Part shown: in pieces, positions 30,769 to 39,927 of the stretch
Layout of the letters: every line of letters begins with the position of its first letter
Numbering within the stretch: position 1 is the stretch's first letter
Origin: Aureobasidium sp. EXF-3400
Lineage: Eukaryota > Ascomycota > Dothideomycetes > Dothideales > Saccotheciaceae
DNA length: 64,000 nt
Direction: 5' to 3'
Assembly (NCBI GenBank): GCA_024195585.1
Contig: SWBL01000089.1
Location: forward strand, 62,001 to 126,000
The notes under the pieces: model-generated
The model's input: only the letters and a program-made list of their open reading frames with translations
Database searches by the model: none
Told to the model about the DNA's origin: nothing
Translations under genes and position numbers: made by a program

Positions 30769-33246
30769 GCGGCAACGGTCAAAGTAGCGGCTCTGGATCC
30801 ACTACCAGCCTTCAAACTGTCGCATCAACGGCGCAGTTCTCTTGACGATCCTTACGACTCTCACGACCCATCGATATTGTCGCAAAGGCAGCAGCGACGA
30901 GCGCAAGACCAAAGTAGCTTCAGCACATCGTCCCGGACGTCTACATCCTCGGATCGTACTGGTCCAAGGCCACGCCGAGACCCACGAGCAAACGATTCAA
31001 ACGATCCTCAATCCCGTGCGAATAGGCGCAGCTCCCCTCCATTCAGAAGCGCGAACGCAAATCCTCACGAACCACGAAGCGCGCAACAACACTCGACTTC
31101 GACAGATCTTCAAGATCTCGAACCTCATCCAGCCCTTCGCATCTCCCGTCGTCAACACTTTGCGATTCTCTACGCAGTCGAAGAGGCTATCCGAACACCA
31201 TACCCCTTCACACCCGTTCTGGAAGAAGAGCAAGAGCAGATGTCAGATCTTATGGGCGACAGCACCCAGGGTGGCGGCCGGTCCGCGCCCTCAATACGCA
31301 CACCTCGCAACATAATGGCGGATCGTCTTGCTAGAGAGGCTAGAAGACACGCAGAAGCCACTCGTCAGAGAGAAGGCGAGCAGAGATCGTCAGACCCTGA
31401 TCGCAGAAGAGCCGCCGCCGCTGCTATGGAGTCCATGGCCGGACCCGATCCTGCGCAGTCATCGGCTCGCGCTTCCGAGGCTCCTCGAGGTGACGCTCCT
31501 TCCAGGCAACGATCTCAATCGCAGTCAGCACAACAAGGTCCCAAGGGCCAACCCACTTCTGAACACAGAAGAACTCAAACCACCTCACAGCCTGGACTAC
31601 GTGTGTCTTCAGCTCCTGACCCTCCTCAACCCACTCAGTCCCAAGATTTTGGATCAGAAGACGTACCTCAGTCAGGCACTCACTCATCATTTCCGCATGC
31701 ATTCGAAAGATGGGAAAACCTGTCGTCGCATTGGGAGGGACTCACATCGTATTGGCTTCGCAAGATCGAGGGCAACTTTGAGGAGATTCGCCATACCATC
31801 CCGTCTGCTGCTTCTATGCAACGACAAATTCAAGATCTCTCAGCTGCTGGCGCCAACCTTTTTCATGGATTGGTCGAGTTACAACGCCTTCGTGCCAGCT
31901 CTGAGCGCAAGTTTAAGAGATGGTTCTTCGAAATGAGGGCTGAGCAGGAGAAATGGCAAGAAGATCGTGCCGATTTGGTTGGCCAAATCAACGCCGAGCG
32001 CGATCTCAAAGAGCAAGCAGAACGCACGATCGAGAAGATGCGCAAAGAGGTTCTTTTCGAGAAGAACCGCGCCAATGAAGACCGCAGAGAATTGCTCATC
32101 GCCAAAGCCGAAGCCAGACGTGCTTGGGAGAGTCTTGGTGACATGGAAGCCAAGAACTCGGAGATCATGACCAACCTTCGTCAGGGCATCCCCACCAACA
32201 TTGGAGGTATTCAAGTCGTCCCTATGCACGCTACCAGTGCCCAGGAGACTGAGCGTCGTCCTACCACTGCCGCCACCACTGGCCAGAGCCCCCAGTACCA
32301 CCAGGTTAGATCGCAGCAGCCTCAACAGACACACCACGTTCAACAGCAGTACCAGCCTATTGTCCCGGATATTCAGTATCGGGATGATGAACCCTCTCCT
32401 ACCAACACTGATCCCTTCACCGAGTCTGCCAGAGCTGGTCAGCAACTCCACCACGAGCCTGATATGCAGCAGCTCGAGTCCGATGTGCGCCAGCCTTACC
32501 CTTCCGGTAGCACCTCCGCTTCAACTTCCACTGCTCGTACTGCCATCTCGCCTCATCAACAACGCCGTGACCTCTCTCCTCAAGAAATTTCACCTCTTTC
32601 TCCCAATGTCACTACCACCCGTCCTGTCATTCAGCCTAGCCAGGCCGCCACCTCAGGTCCCCTCAGTGACCAGCCTGAACTCTTTTACCAGCAGCCTCCT
32701 GGTAAGGTGTACCTCCACTCTTCCCCTGGAAGCGGTACTGCACGTTCCAAGACCCCGGTCGCTGAGGCAGTCCAAGGCACTCGCGATCTAGGCTCGCGTC
32801 CTTCGTACGAGTCTGACACCACCGAGGGCACCGAGTATGAGATTGACGAGCATGGTGCTGTCCGCCGTGACGCCCAGGGCCGCCCTGTAGTCTACCGCAA
32901 CCCCAACCGTGGCGCTGGTCAAACCACCAGCCACGTTTCTTCCGAAGAATACGACACTGCTGCTGACGTTGCCCGTGAGCGTGAGCTTGCCGCTCGCTAT
33001 GGTGTGGGCATGCCTCCTTCTCAGATTCCTCGCGCTCCCACTAGCAGTGCCGAGGCCATGGCATCTTTTGCCACTTCAACCGCCGACGACGTCGAATCTG
33101 CCGGCTACCGTGAAGCCGAGCCTGCCGACTACGAGGGTGCAGGTTTTGGCAGTGATTGGGAAGCTCTGCAGAGCAGACACCATCACCCTACCCGTCTTTC
33201 GGACGTTCTTGAAGAGGATGAACGCAGTCGCACCACTGCTGAATAG
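30769..33246 (+). CDS. Large coiled-coil protein of unknown function, 5' end unresolved
   Basis: The frame is open from 30769 to the TAG at 33244, but it has no suitable ATG near its start. A 5' exon or a broken start is therefore likely. The N-terminal part (RRSSLDDPYDSHDPSILSQR) is polar. A conserved-looking helical domain spans about 31695-32170, with WENLSSHWEGLTSYWLRKIE and LHGL/QRLRASSERKFKRWFFEM-type helices, then coiled coil. The C-terminal third is Gln/Ser/Pro-rich. After the TAG the same frame continues for 51 codons of acidic, coding-like sequence to a TGA at 33400 (see findings). The family resembles uncharacterised Pezizomycotina proteins; I recognise no enzyme domain. Confidence 0.6.
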   Translation, partial: AATVKVAALDPLPAFKLSHQRRSSLDDPYDSHDPSILSQRQQRRAQDQSSFSTSSRTSTSSDRTGPRPRRDPRANDSNDPQSRANRRSSPPFRSANANPHEPRSAQQHSTSTDLQDLEPHPALRISRRQHFAILYAVEEAIRTPYPFTPVLEEEQEQMSDLMGDSTQGGGRSAPSIRTPRNIMADRLAREARRHAEATRQREGEQRSSDPDRRRAAAAAMESMAGPDPAQSSARASEAPRGDAPSRQRSQSQSAQQGPKGQPTSEHRRTQTTSQPGLRVSSAPDPPQPTQSQDFGSEDVPQSGTHSSFPHAFERWENLSSHWEGLTSYWLRKIEGNFEEIRHTIPSAASMQRQIQDLSAAGANLFHGLVELQRLRASSERKFKRWFFEMRAEQEKWQEDRADLVGQINAERDLKEQAERTIEKMRKEVLFEKNRANEDRRELLIAKAEARRAWESLGDMEAKNSEIMTNLRQGIPTNIGGIQVVPMHATSAQETERRPTTAATTGQSPQYHQVRSQQPQQTHHVQQQYQPIVPDIQYRDDEPSPTNTDPFTESARAGQQLHHEPDMQQLESDVRQPYPSGSTSASTSTARTAISPHQQRRDLSPQEISPLSPNVTTTRPVIQPSQAATSGPLSDQPELFYQQPPGKVYLHSSPGSGTARSKTPVAEAVQGTRDLGSRPSYESDTTEGTEYEIDEHGAVRRDAQGRPVVYRNPNRGAGQTTSHVSSEEYDTAADVARERELAARYGVGMPPSQIPRAPTSSAEAMASFATSTADDVESAGYREAEPADYEGAGFGSDWEALQSRHHHPTRLSDVLEEDERSRTTAE

Positions 33247-33402
33247 GACAAGCATGCGGACGATACTGACAGCGTCAATCTGGACGGTGTTACCCTCAAC
33301 AACCCCATCGCCTCGAAGAACAATGATGCTGACGACGACGACGAAAGTAGCGATGAAGAAGAGATCATCTTCCGTCCTCGCTCGAGCGACAAGCTTAGTT
33401 GA
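33247..33402 (+). other. In-frame coding-like extension after a TAG stop
   Basis: Directly after the TAG at 33244 the frame continues for 51 codons without stop. It includes an acidic run (DADDDDESSDEEE) followed by IIFRPRSSDKLS and TGA. Composition matches the upstream protein's tail. It is either a readthrough extension or the true C-terminus cut off by a nonsense change. Confidence 0.5.
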
Positions 33403-34445
33403 GTAACGCCGATAACCGCACTCAATCACGACACGATGATTTCCTTGTCTCTTTCTCGTGTGATGGAACCGAGATAGGAACGTGACCTCCGTTACTCTTT
33501 CATCCTTCTTCGCCATCACACTTTTCACTTGTTCACTGGTTTCTCTTTTCCTTTCTTTCCTTGCATCTTCTCAACACGCATGCCGTTCTTCAGCAAAGCG
33601 CGGCGCCAATGGAGAGCTCTAGGTGGTGGTAATGACACTTTGCATACTCGGGATGGTAGTTTCTTCACGACTTCGGATGGGGTGTGGGAAAAGGAGGAGC
33701 GCAACAACGACATCACGCAACGCAAAAAAACGCACACACATATGGGCTCTGGTTTTCCTCCTCTGCACGTTTTCCTTAATTTTTCCCTTCTTCGTGTTTC
33801 TCTTTTCTTTTTATTCTCTTCTGGCTGAGGTGGTCTCTCCTAAAGGGTGCTACTGATGACTTGCCCTTTTATTTATCATTCTGGCTGAGGTGTTTTACTC
33901 ATCAAGAGTGATACTGACGACTTGCCCTTTTTTCTTTCTTCTTTTCTTGCTTTTCAATTCCCCACTCTTCTTTTCGCTCCGGATACTTCTTGCAGACTCG
34001 ATTCTATCCTTTTTAATGGGCTCTTCTTCTTTCTGTAGCGAATACTTGCTCTTCTTCAGCTTCTATACCCAAATGCTTTACTTCTTTGCTTCGCTATTCG
34101 AAGACTTTGTATTCTAATTGTTCTCTGAAAAGTTGTTTGTGACTGTCTTTGGTGCCTCTTCCTGATTCTCGCTAGCCTTACTCTGTGTCCTCCTGGTTGG
34201 CTGTTGTGGTTTTCGGTTGTGTATGTGCTAGTACGGTCGAAAAGACTGAGAAACGCTGTCTGTTTGTAATTCTGGTCGGGAGGATCTCAAATCAAAGTCG
34301 AAGCGTCTCGTGCATATTGTGCTGTACATCTAACGTATCTAATCAAGAATCATACAAAACAAGCTTTCCAAAGCTGTCTCAAAAAGCGTATCTCATTATA
34401 TCATAACTCAAAAGAACCAAAAACATGTCTTTCTATCCAAAACTC
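33403..34445. other. T/C-rich spacer with a 60-bp tandem repeat
   Basis: About 1 kb between converging genes. The plus strand is strongly pyrimidine-rich. Apart from the tandem repeat at 33821-33940 I see no feature; the open frames are short and dominated by Phe/Leu/Ser from the base composition. Confidence 0.5.
33821..33940 (+). repeat. Imperfect 60-bp tandem duplication
   Basis: Two units of exactly 60 bp (33821-33880 and 33881-33940). Both begin with CTGGCTGAGGTG and share ACTGA(T/C)GACTTGCCCTTTT. The first unit has matching AAAGGG and CCCTTT arms that could pair; the second has lost the pairing. It lies in the likely 3' UTR of the coiled-coil gene. Confidence 0.75.
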
Positions 34446-36352
34446 TTACACAGTGTAGACGAACTCTGGGTTCTCGCGATCGGTAAGATCTAGCCATTCT
34501 TGGTTTTCCAACTTGACGTATGAGGGAGAAGCGCGAATGGCTGCTCTTTTCTTGTTTTGTTGCTTGCAGTACCAGTAGATGAAGAGGACATCGAGGATGC
34601 TGAGGGCCCAGCATACAATCTGTGCACACCAGAGTCAGTGGATCTGCAATACAGAAGATACGAAATGTGAGAGGGTTTCTTACGATGACGATCTCGGCAG
34701 GAACGTATCTGGGAGCATCTTTTGGACGGAAGGTTTGAGGGCCGATGATGTTGCCTGCGCAGTAGCCGATCAAATACAAGGCAGCTACGGTTGTCTTCTT
34801 TGTCCATCCAGCTACGTTGGTCGAGATCAGACTGAGGAGAGCGACGAAGCATGTTGGTGAGGCTTGGGTGAGGTAGTAGCCAAACAGACGTCCGATGTTG
34901 TTGTGAAGCGGCAGGCAGACGATCAAGAGCATGCCCAGGATGGAGATCCAGAGGCCGGAAGTCGCGATCAAGAGGCGGTTGCCGAATTTGTCGCCTAGGT
35001 ATCCACAAACGAGGAGAGCGATCACCTCGACTGCGCCACCTGGAGTACCGTAGAGGAGAGATTCCTCTGCAGTGTAGCCAAAGGATGTGATCAGTTGAGA
35101 GAAGAAGTTGGAAATGCCGCCTGAATTCTTGGTTAGTAATCATGTATTTCCCGAGTCTTTATCACAATGCATACCGTTGGGAATATCAGCAACCAAAGCA
35201 TAGAAGAAGAATGCCCATGTAAGAGGATCCAACAGTGCCTCTTTAAGCTGGTACATCTTGAAATGCTTGTTTCCGATACCTTGCTGGTTGCATCTGACAC
35301 GCTCGACGGCAAGAAGGCGATCTTCTTTGCTAAGGAAACGTGCGTTAAGTTGACTGTCAGGAATGATCCAGAGGAAGACAAAGCCGACGCAGATGGTCAA
35401 GCATCCGGTGACCAGAAAGATGATCTTCCAGGGTTCAATGGCGGACCCGTGCAAACGTGTTCCTTTTGCGATTCCATATGCTACCAGACCGCCGAAGATT
35501 TGTGCAAAGCCGTTGAAAGAGAACCAGATACTTGTGCGGGAACCTTGCTCTTTCTTGGTATACCACTAGTGATAGTCAGTATCTTGTGTAGGGTGGTTGA
35601 AATGAGATTGTGGCATACCTGAGATGTTAACAAGGCAAAGCCAGGTGTGACAGCAGCTTCAGTGACTGGAGAGACGATCAGCTTTGTTGGCATGGTCATT
35701 TCGAGACTCCGGTCGCATACCTCCAAGCATAAAACGCACAGCGACTCCGCCTGAAAAGTTTTTGACGGCGGCAAATGTACTCAAAGTCATGCCCCAGAGA
35801 ATGATGTTGCAAGCCGAGTATTTTCCCAATGGTAGTCGTTGCAGTAATCTGTTTGTCGGGTACTCCCAGGCAAGGTATCCAAAGTAAAACCTGATGCATA
35901 TTAGTCTTTGTGCCCGTTACCGACAATGTGGCTCATCTCTTACATCGAACTCAGCCATTGGTAGTCAAGTCCTTCGAGGTGCGTGTCTTTCTTTATTCCC
36001 ATGACGGAGGCGTAGGACAGCGTTGTCTTGTCCAGATAGTTCAATCCATAGACGATGCACATAACCTGCAAGAGAGCGTAAAATCAGTACGTGTTGCTCA
36101 TGTCTCCAGAATATTCATGCGTACTGGCATCAGGTTCCAGTCAATCTTCCGTAATAGGCGCTTGTTGGTGGCTTCGTCCAGTTAAATGACCTCTCCCGGA
36201 TGTGACATGAAGGCCTTCAAGGCCTCATCTGCATCTCCAGCATGTTGTAGGATAGTTTTGTCCACACTGCCATTACGTATAGCATCTGCGAGAGGTGCAG
36301 GAAGTTCCTTCTCAGCATCGAAGGGGATTGCTGACTTCTCAGTATCAGACAT
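34446..36352 (-). pseudogene. Dal5-like MFS anion:cation symporter with an in-frame stop
   Basis: Seven exons (36352-36125, 36065-35944, 35890-35721, 35665-35619, 35565-35175, 35120-34684, 34619-34446) join in frame to 523 codons. The product has 12 membrane segments of the allantoate/nicotinate/biotin permease branch: GLNYLDKTTLSYASVMGIKK in helix 1, WYTKKEQGSRTSIWFSFNG, and a hydrophilic tail. Codon 57 (36184-36182) is TAA between GEVI and LDEATNKRLLRKIDWNLMP, a motif normally continuous in this family. There is no Met before helix 1 apart from the one in NLMP, and no plausible intron removes the stop. Everything downstream is intact, so the lesion is recent, or the stop is read through. 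Confidence 0.82.
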
Positions 36353-36972
36353 ATTGACGGAACGAAAGTCGACACAAGAACAATGGACAAGAATAGGAAA
36401 GGCCTCGAAGAGGCGGATACATGGCGAAAGTTATAAAGAATTGGAGAAGGTTCCACTGATAAAGTACATAGATACCGGCGAGCAGGGCGGAATATCATAA
36501 CCCCTTGGAGTTACCTTATGCTACCTTGCCGTTAGATAGGCACGGCGGAGGAGCCAATCGAGCCTGACAGATCTGCATGGTGCGCGTGGAGAAGGACACG
36601 CGATGGAACGTCTCGCGGCCAAGCTTATACCATGTTGGGAAGGAGCCACGCCGACCTCTTGCCCGTTGCTTGGCAGGCCGCGGGGCTCTCCTGCCTTTGT
36701 TCGAAACGACCCCAACTTTGTTGACAACACAATCACTCCATCTCCATAACCATCATCATCCATCATCCAAGAAGATTATCGTTAGTGAGTGGACAGAAGC
36801 TACGTTGTTCGAAAGGTACGACGATCGCTGACTTTTGATCAGAAGCACCATTTCTTGCAGAGCATCGCTCGAACGTCTCAGAGTCATCCATCCATCAACC
36901 CATCGATACCATCCATTCGACCATCGACATTATTGCTTTCCACCTCCTTCGATTCTCGACGCAAAGCTAGAC
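36353..36972. other. Spacer between the MFS and single-pass membrane genes
   Basis: A bidirectional promoter region. The plus strand near 36,740-36,930 is rich in CATC repeats (CCATCATCATCC-type). No gene is recognised. Confidence 0.5.
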
Positions 36973-37866
36973 ATGTTTCTGACACTCTACTTTGCCGTCC
37001 TTCTGGGCACTCTTCTGCAAATCGTAGCCAGCAGTCCGGCTCAACTCTCATCCAACCACAGCCTTCGACGTGACGATATCGACCCTGACTGGCCATACTC
37101 TCTTGTCAAGTCTGGCAAAGACTTCGGCGTCTCACAGGCACTCTCATGGCCCGATTAGCACACGGTCAGCTTGATGCTCGCTCCCTACGCCAACGTCGAA
37201 GCATTCATGAAAGAATGGAGATCCCGTGCTCCTCCCACTCATCGCGGTTTCGGCAATCAGTCTTCGGCCGCTATCACTTCCAACAATCAATCTTCAGCCC
37301 TACTCGCCATCAACAGGAATCCCCAAGAGTCCTATACTATGACTCTTCTTGATGATAGTGACTACGGTGGCGCAACCAATGCAGGCAAGGTTTTTGGAAT
37401 CGTTTTCGGAACTTTCGGTGGTATTGTCCTGATCTGGGGAATCCTTGGAACATGGCTCCTGATCCGCTACCGCCGGAAGATGCGACGCCAAGCTAGCGAA
37501 GAGACAGCTAGCGAAGAGACAGCAAGAGATGTGACAGCAAGAGATGTGATAGCAAGAGATGTGACAGCAAGAGATGTGACAGGAGAGCATGTGGATGAGG
37601 CGCACATTTCGCCAGATTCTACCTATGGATCTCTATCAGCTTCATCTTCTCCACCAGCTTCATCGTCTCCGGATGCGCCTGTGCAGCAACCAGAAACCCA
37701 GGTCAGACGCGCAAACTCGCCTGGCGCAATCGATGGCCCTACTTCTACACCTTCGTCTCCACCGCCCTCTGGTGCAGTAGTAGAGAACTGGGTCGAGAGT
37801 GTGCTTCTACCACGTCAACCTGGTGGCATTTTGGCTGTACGTTCACCTCCCACGAATATGAGGTGA
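36973..37866 (+). pseudogene. Single-pass membrane protein gene interrupted by TAG
   Basis: One frame runs from ATG 36973 to 37866 except for a TAG at 37156 (codon 62). The first part has a signal peptide (MFLTLYFAVLLGTLLQIVAS) and a short polar region. After the stop the frame continues through LMLAPYANVEAFMKEWRSRA and a membrane helix (VFGIVFGTFGGIVLIWGILG followed by TWLLIRYRRK). It then enters a cytosolic tail with five-residue repeats (ARDVT) and a Ser/Pro-rich end. Signal peptide and helix are both needed for a type I membrane protein, so the two halves belong together. The fold and length recall fungal wall-sensor-like or skeletal membrane proteins, with no specific family identified. 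Translation may also begin at the ATG at 37174 to give a shorter form without signal peptide. Confidence 0.65.
37497..37588 (+). repeat. In-frame 15-bp minisatellite
   Basis: Four to five copies of a 15-bp unit close to GCAAGAGATGTGACA encode ARDVT, ARDVI, ARDVT, ARDVT. A 15-bp GCTAGCGAAGAGACA pair (ASEET) comes just before. The length being a multiple of three keeps frame and makes copy-number change harmless to the frame. Confidence 0.85.
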
Positions 37867-38266
37867 GGACTAGGATGTGACGGCACAGCGAGATAATCAC
37901 ACTGGTGGTCTTGCAGGTTTGCATCAAGGAAACAACCCTACTTACCCCGGATGAGAATGACCACAGAGGCCCTACCTACTACTGCTTGTAACTTAGAAAG
38001 AGGCAGATGTCTGTACACAACAATTCTCGAAGATGGGTTTGTCAACATGTGATACTGTAGAGGGGAGAGCAACCCTGACTTGACGTGTACCCCGCCATGG
38101 CCACGTCACAAACGTCTTGCTTACAAACACCCGAGTGACCTCAATCTTTCGGTGTTTCGGTTCAGACAAGCAATTCGATTCTCTTCTCATGTTCCAGCTA
38201 TTCAAAACAAGAACGCTATCACTTGCTCCAAACTTCAATTCTAATCACCTCCGGACAATCGCCAGA
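37867..38266. other. Spacer before the CinA-domain gene
   Basis: It holds the promoter of the CinA-domain gene. An in-frame extension with a basic, presequence-like stretch begins at about 38117 but has a TTG codon there. An in-frame ATG at 38189 (MFQLFKTRTLSLA) could give a mitochondrial form. Confidence 0.45.
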
Positions 38267-38809
38267 ATGAGTTCCTCTTCTTCAGACGCTTCAGCCCACT
38301 TTCCCCCACCTGCACTGCGCAACACCTTGAATGAAGTGACCTCACTCCTCCATTCTCGCAACCAGACCATCGCTATTGCCGAGACTGCAGCTGGAGGTCT
38401 CCTTTCCTCATCCATCCTTTCCACTCCAGGTGCATCCAAGATCTACAAGGGTGGCTTGACACTCTACACCCTACCATCCAGAATCGCCTATGCAGGATGG
38501 AATGACGAAAACATCAAAGGCTACAAAGGACCTACTCCGGAAATCGTTGCTGGACTGGCCAAGCATGTGAGAGGAGAGCTGAAGGCTGATTATGTGATTG
38601 CCGAGTCGGGCACTGCTGGGCCTACTGGTGGTGACACTAGAAACAGGACGCCTGGATATGTTGCGCTTGCTGTGGATTGTGAGAAGGGCACATTCACTAG
38701 AGAAGTGGAGACGGGATTGGGAGGTGATAGAGTGGCGAACATGGTGCAGTTTGCTGAGGAAGGATTGAAATTGGTCAAGGATGTCATTAATGGGGATGCT
38801 AAGCTCTGA
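38267..38809 (+). CDS. CinA C-terminal domain protein (NMN amidohydrolase-like)
   Basis: A single exon of 180 residues from ATG 38267. The body is a CinA_C domain. IAIAETAAGGLLSSSILSTP is the family's A-E-S/T-x-T/A-x-G-G active-site loop (here AETAAGG), followed by KIYKGGLTLYTLPSR. The YVIAESGTAGPTGGDTRNRTPG loop is also typical. Bacterial relatives (PncC) deamidate nicotinamide mononucleotide. In fungi the domain stands alone and the function has been little studied. The usual catalytic Ser of the S-x-T/A loop is Thr here (AETAAGG), as in several eukaryotic copies. Confidence 0.82.
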   Translation: MSSSSSDASAHFPPPALRNTLNEVTSLLHSRNQTIAIAETAAGGLLSSSILSTPGASKIYKGGLTLYTLPSRIAYAGWNDENIKGYKGPTPEIVAGLAKHVRGELKADYVIAESGTAGPTGGDTRNRTPGYVALAVDCEKGTFTREVETGLGGDRVANMVQFAEEGLKLVKDVINGDAKL

Positions 38810-38862
38810 AAACCTAGCAGTGTGCCTTTGAAGCTGGCATGTTGCTTGTAGGTGGCGGTATG

Positions 38863-39927
38863 TTACTCGTCGTCATCATCCTCCTGCTTCTTCTGGCCTG
38901 AGAGCTCGAGGTACTGCTCCATCAAATCCTCAACCATGTCTTCCACAGGCTTGAGCTCAATATCAAAGATCCTTTCTGTCTTCTCCTTGCTGCAAACCAC
39001 GCTCTTTGTAGGAATGTCTGATGTGCAAGGCAACAAGCCTTGGGCAACTTGCTCAGGGAACAGATCCTTTGTGATTTCGTTCACATCATTCCACTGCACT
39101 TCCTGTCCAAACAGATACTCTCCAGCAGGGATTCTGTCCTTGTTGAGTGCAGCAATGTGGATAGCAGCCACATCCTCAATATGCACCACTGAAGCGATTT
39201 CAGCAGGAGAGTCCTTTGGCGCAACTCCCAATGCCATTCTCAAGAATAGGACATTAGATGTGCTCATCAGATCGGCAGGTGAAGTAGCCAACTCGTTGCG
39301 TCCTTGCACATATGTAGGGCACACATTGACGATATCGAAGTTTGGCTTGTGTTGCGCCATCCACTGCTTCGCCTTCAAAAACGAAGAAGTCTTTGACGCA
39401 ACATACGAGACCAAGACATTCGCATACGGAGGCGCAATCTCGGCATTGATGTTCTCCTCAGTAAGAACCACAGGTCTGTCCACAGGTCCCACCAACAATT
39501 CTGGAGTAATGAAAATGGCGCAGGAAGAAGTCATCACTACTCTCTTTACAGAGTTTGACTTGTGCGCTGACTGCAAGGCGGAAATGGTGTTGATGACTGC
39601 TGGCTCGACCATTTGTTTGTACTGCTCTGAAGGGCTGAGAGAGAGGTTTGTGAAGGGCAGAGGCGAGGCGGAATGGATCATGTAGTCGGCTCCTGCTGTT
39701 GCTTCATCCAGAGCACCTTCGACGCTGAGGTCCGGCACAATGTAAAAGCTGCATCGTGGTGGTCCTCTGGTGAGAGACTTGAAGCATGGATTGTTGCGCA
39801 GGATATCGGCTTTGGCGGCGCTGCGCACGACAATGCGGATATTGTAATCATATTGCAAGGCCTCTTGGAGAATAGCAAAACCACAGAAGCCAGTGGCGCC
39901 CGTAAGTACAAGAGTTTCCGAAGACAT
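38863..39927 (-). CDS. Extended SDR (dihydroflavonol reductase/Gre2-like) oxidoreductase
   Basis: A single exon of 354 residues. The N-terminus LVLTGATGFCGFAILQEALQ holds the TGxxGxxG NAD(P)-binding motif. The active-site Tyr-x3-Lys is in LVSYVASKTSSFLK and the catalytic Ser in VVMTSSCAIF. The C-terminal third forms the substrate-binding part and ends in an acidic tail (QEDDDDE). Relatives reduce ketones and aldehydes with NADPH (Gre2, cinnamoyl-CoA and dihydroflavonol reductases). The substrate cannot be told. It is convergent with the CinA-domain gene at only 53 bp. Confidence 0.85.
   Translation of the reverse strand: MSSETLVLTGATGFCGFAILQEALQYDYNIRIVVRSAAKADILRNNPCFKSLTRGPPRCSFYIVPDLSVEGALDEATAGADYMIHSASPLPFTNLSLSPSEQYKQMVEPAVINTISALQSAHKSNSVKRVVMTSSCAIFITPELLVGPVDRPVVLTEENINAEIAPPYANVLVSYVASKTSSFLKAKQWMAQHKPNFDIVNVCPTYVQGRNELATSPADLMSTSNVLFLRMALGVAPKDSPAEIASVVHIEDVAAIHIAALNKDRIPAGEYLFGQEVQWNDVNEITKDLFPEQVAQGLLPCTSDIPTKSVVCSKEKTERIFDIELKPVEDMVEDLMEQYLELSGQKKQEDDDDE

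Noticed and set aside
33850..33890. Box C/D snoRNA or TPP riboswitch at the tandem repeat
   Set aside because: TGATGA and CTGA are present but only about 30 nt apart, too short for a C/D snoRNA, and the TPP aptamer core sequences are absent.
33244..37158. Stop-codon reassignment in this organism
   Set aside because: TAA, TAG and TGA all end intact genes elsewhere in the window (for example sss1, prx1, crc1), so a changed nuclear code is not supported.
33244..37158. RIP as the cause of the three in-frame stops
   Set aside because: Only isolated changes are seen, there is no AT enrichment and the genes are not repeated copies; RIP would give many CpA-to-TpA changes.
38117..38266. N-terminal extension of the CinA-domain protein from 38117
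   Set aside because: The first codon is TTG. A shorter extension from ATG 38189 is possible but not required; the domain starts well after 38267.
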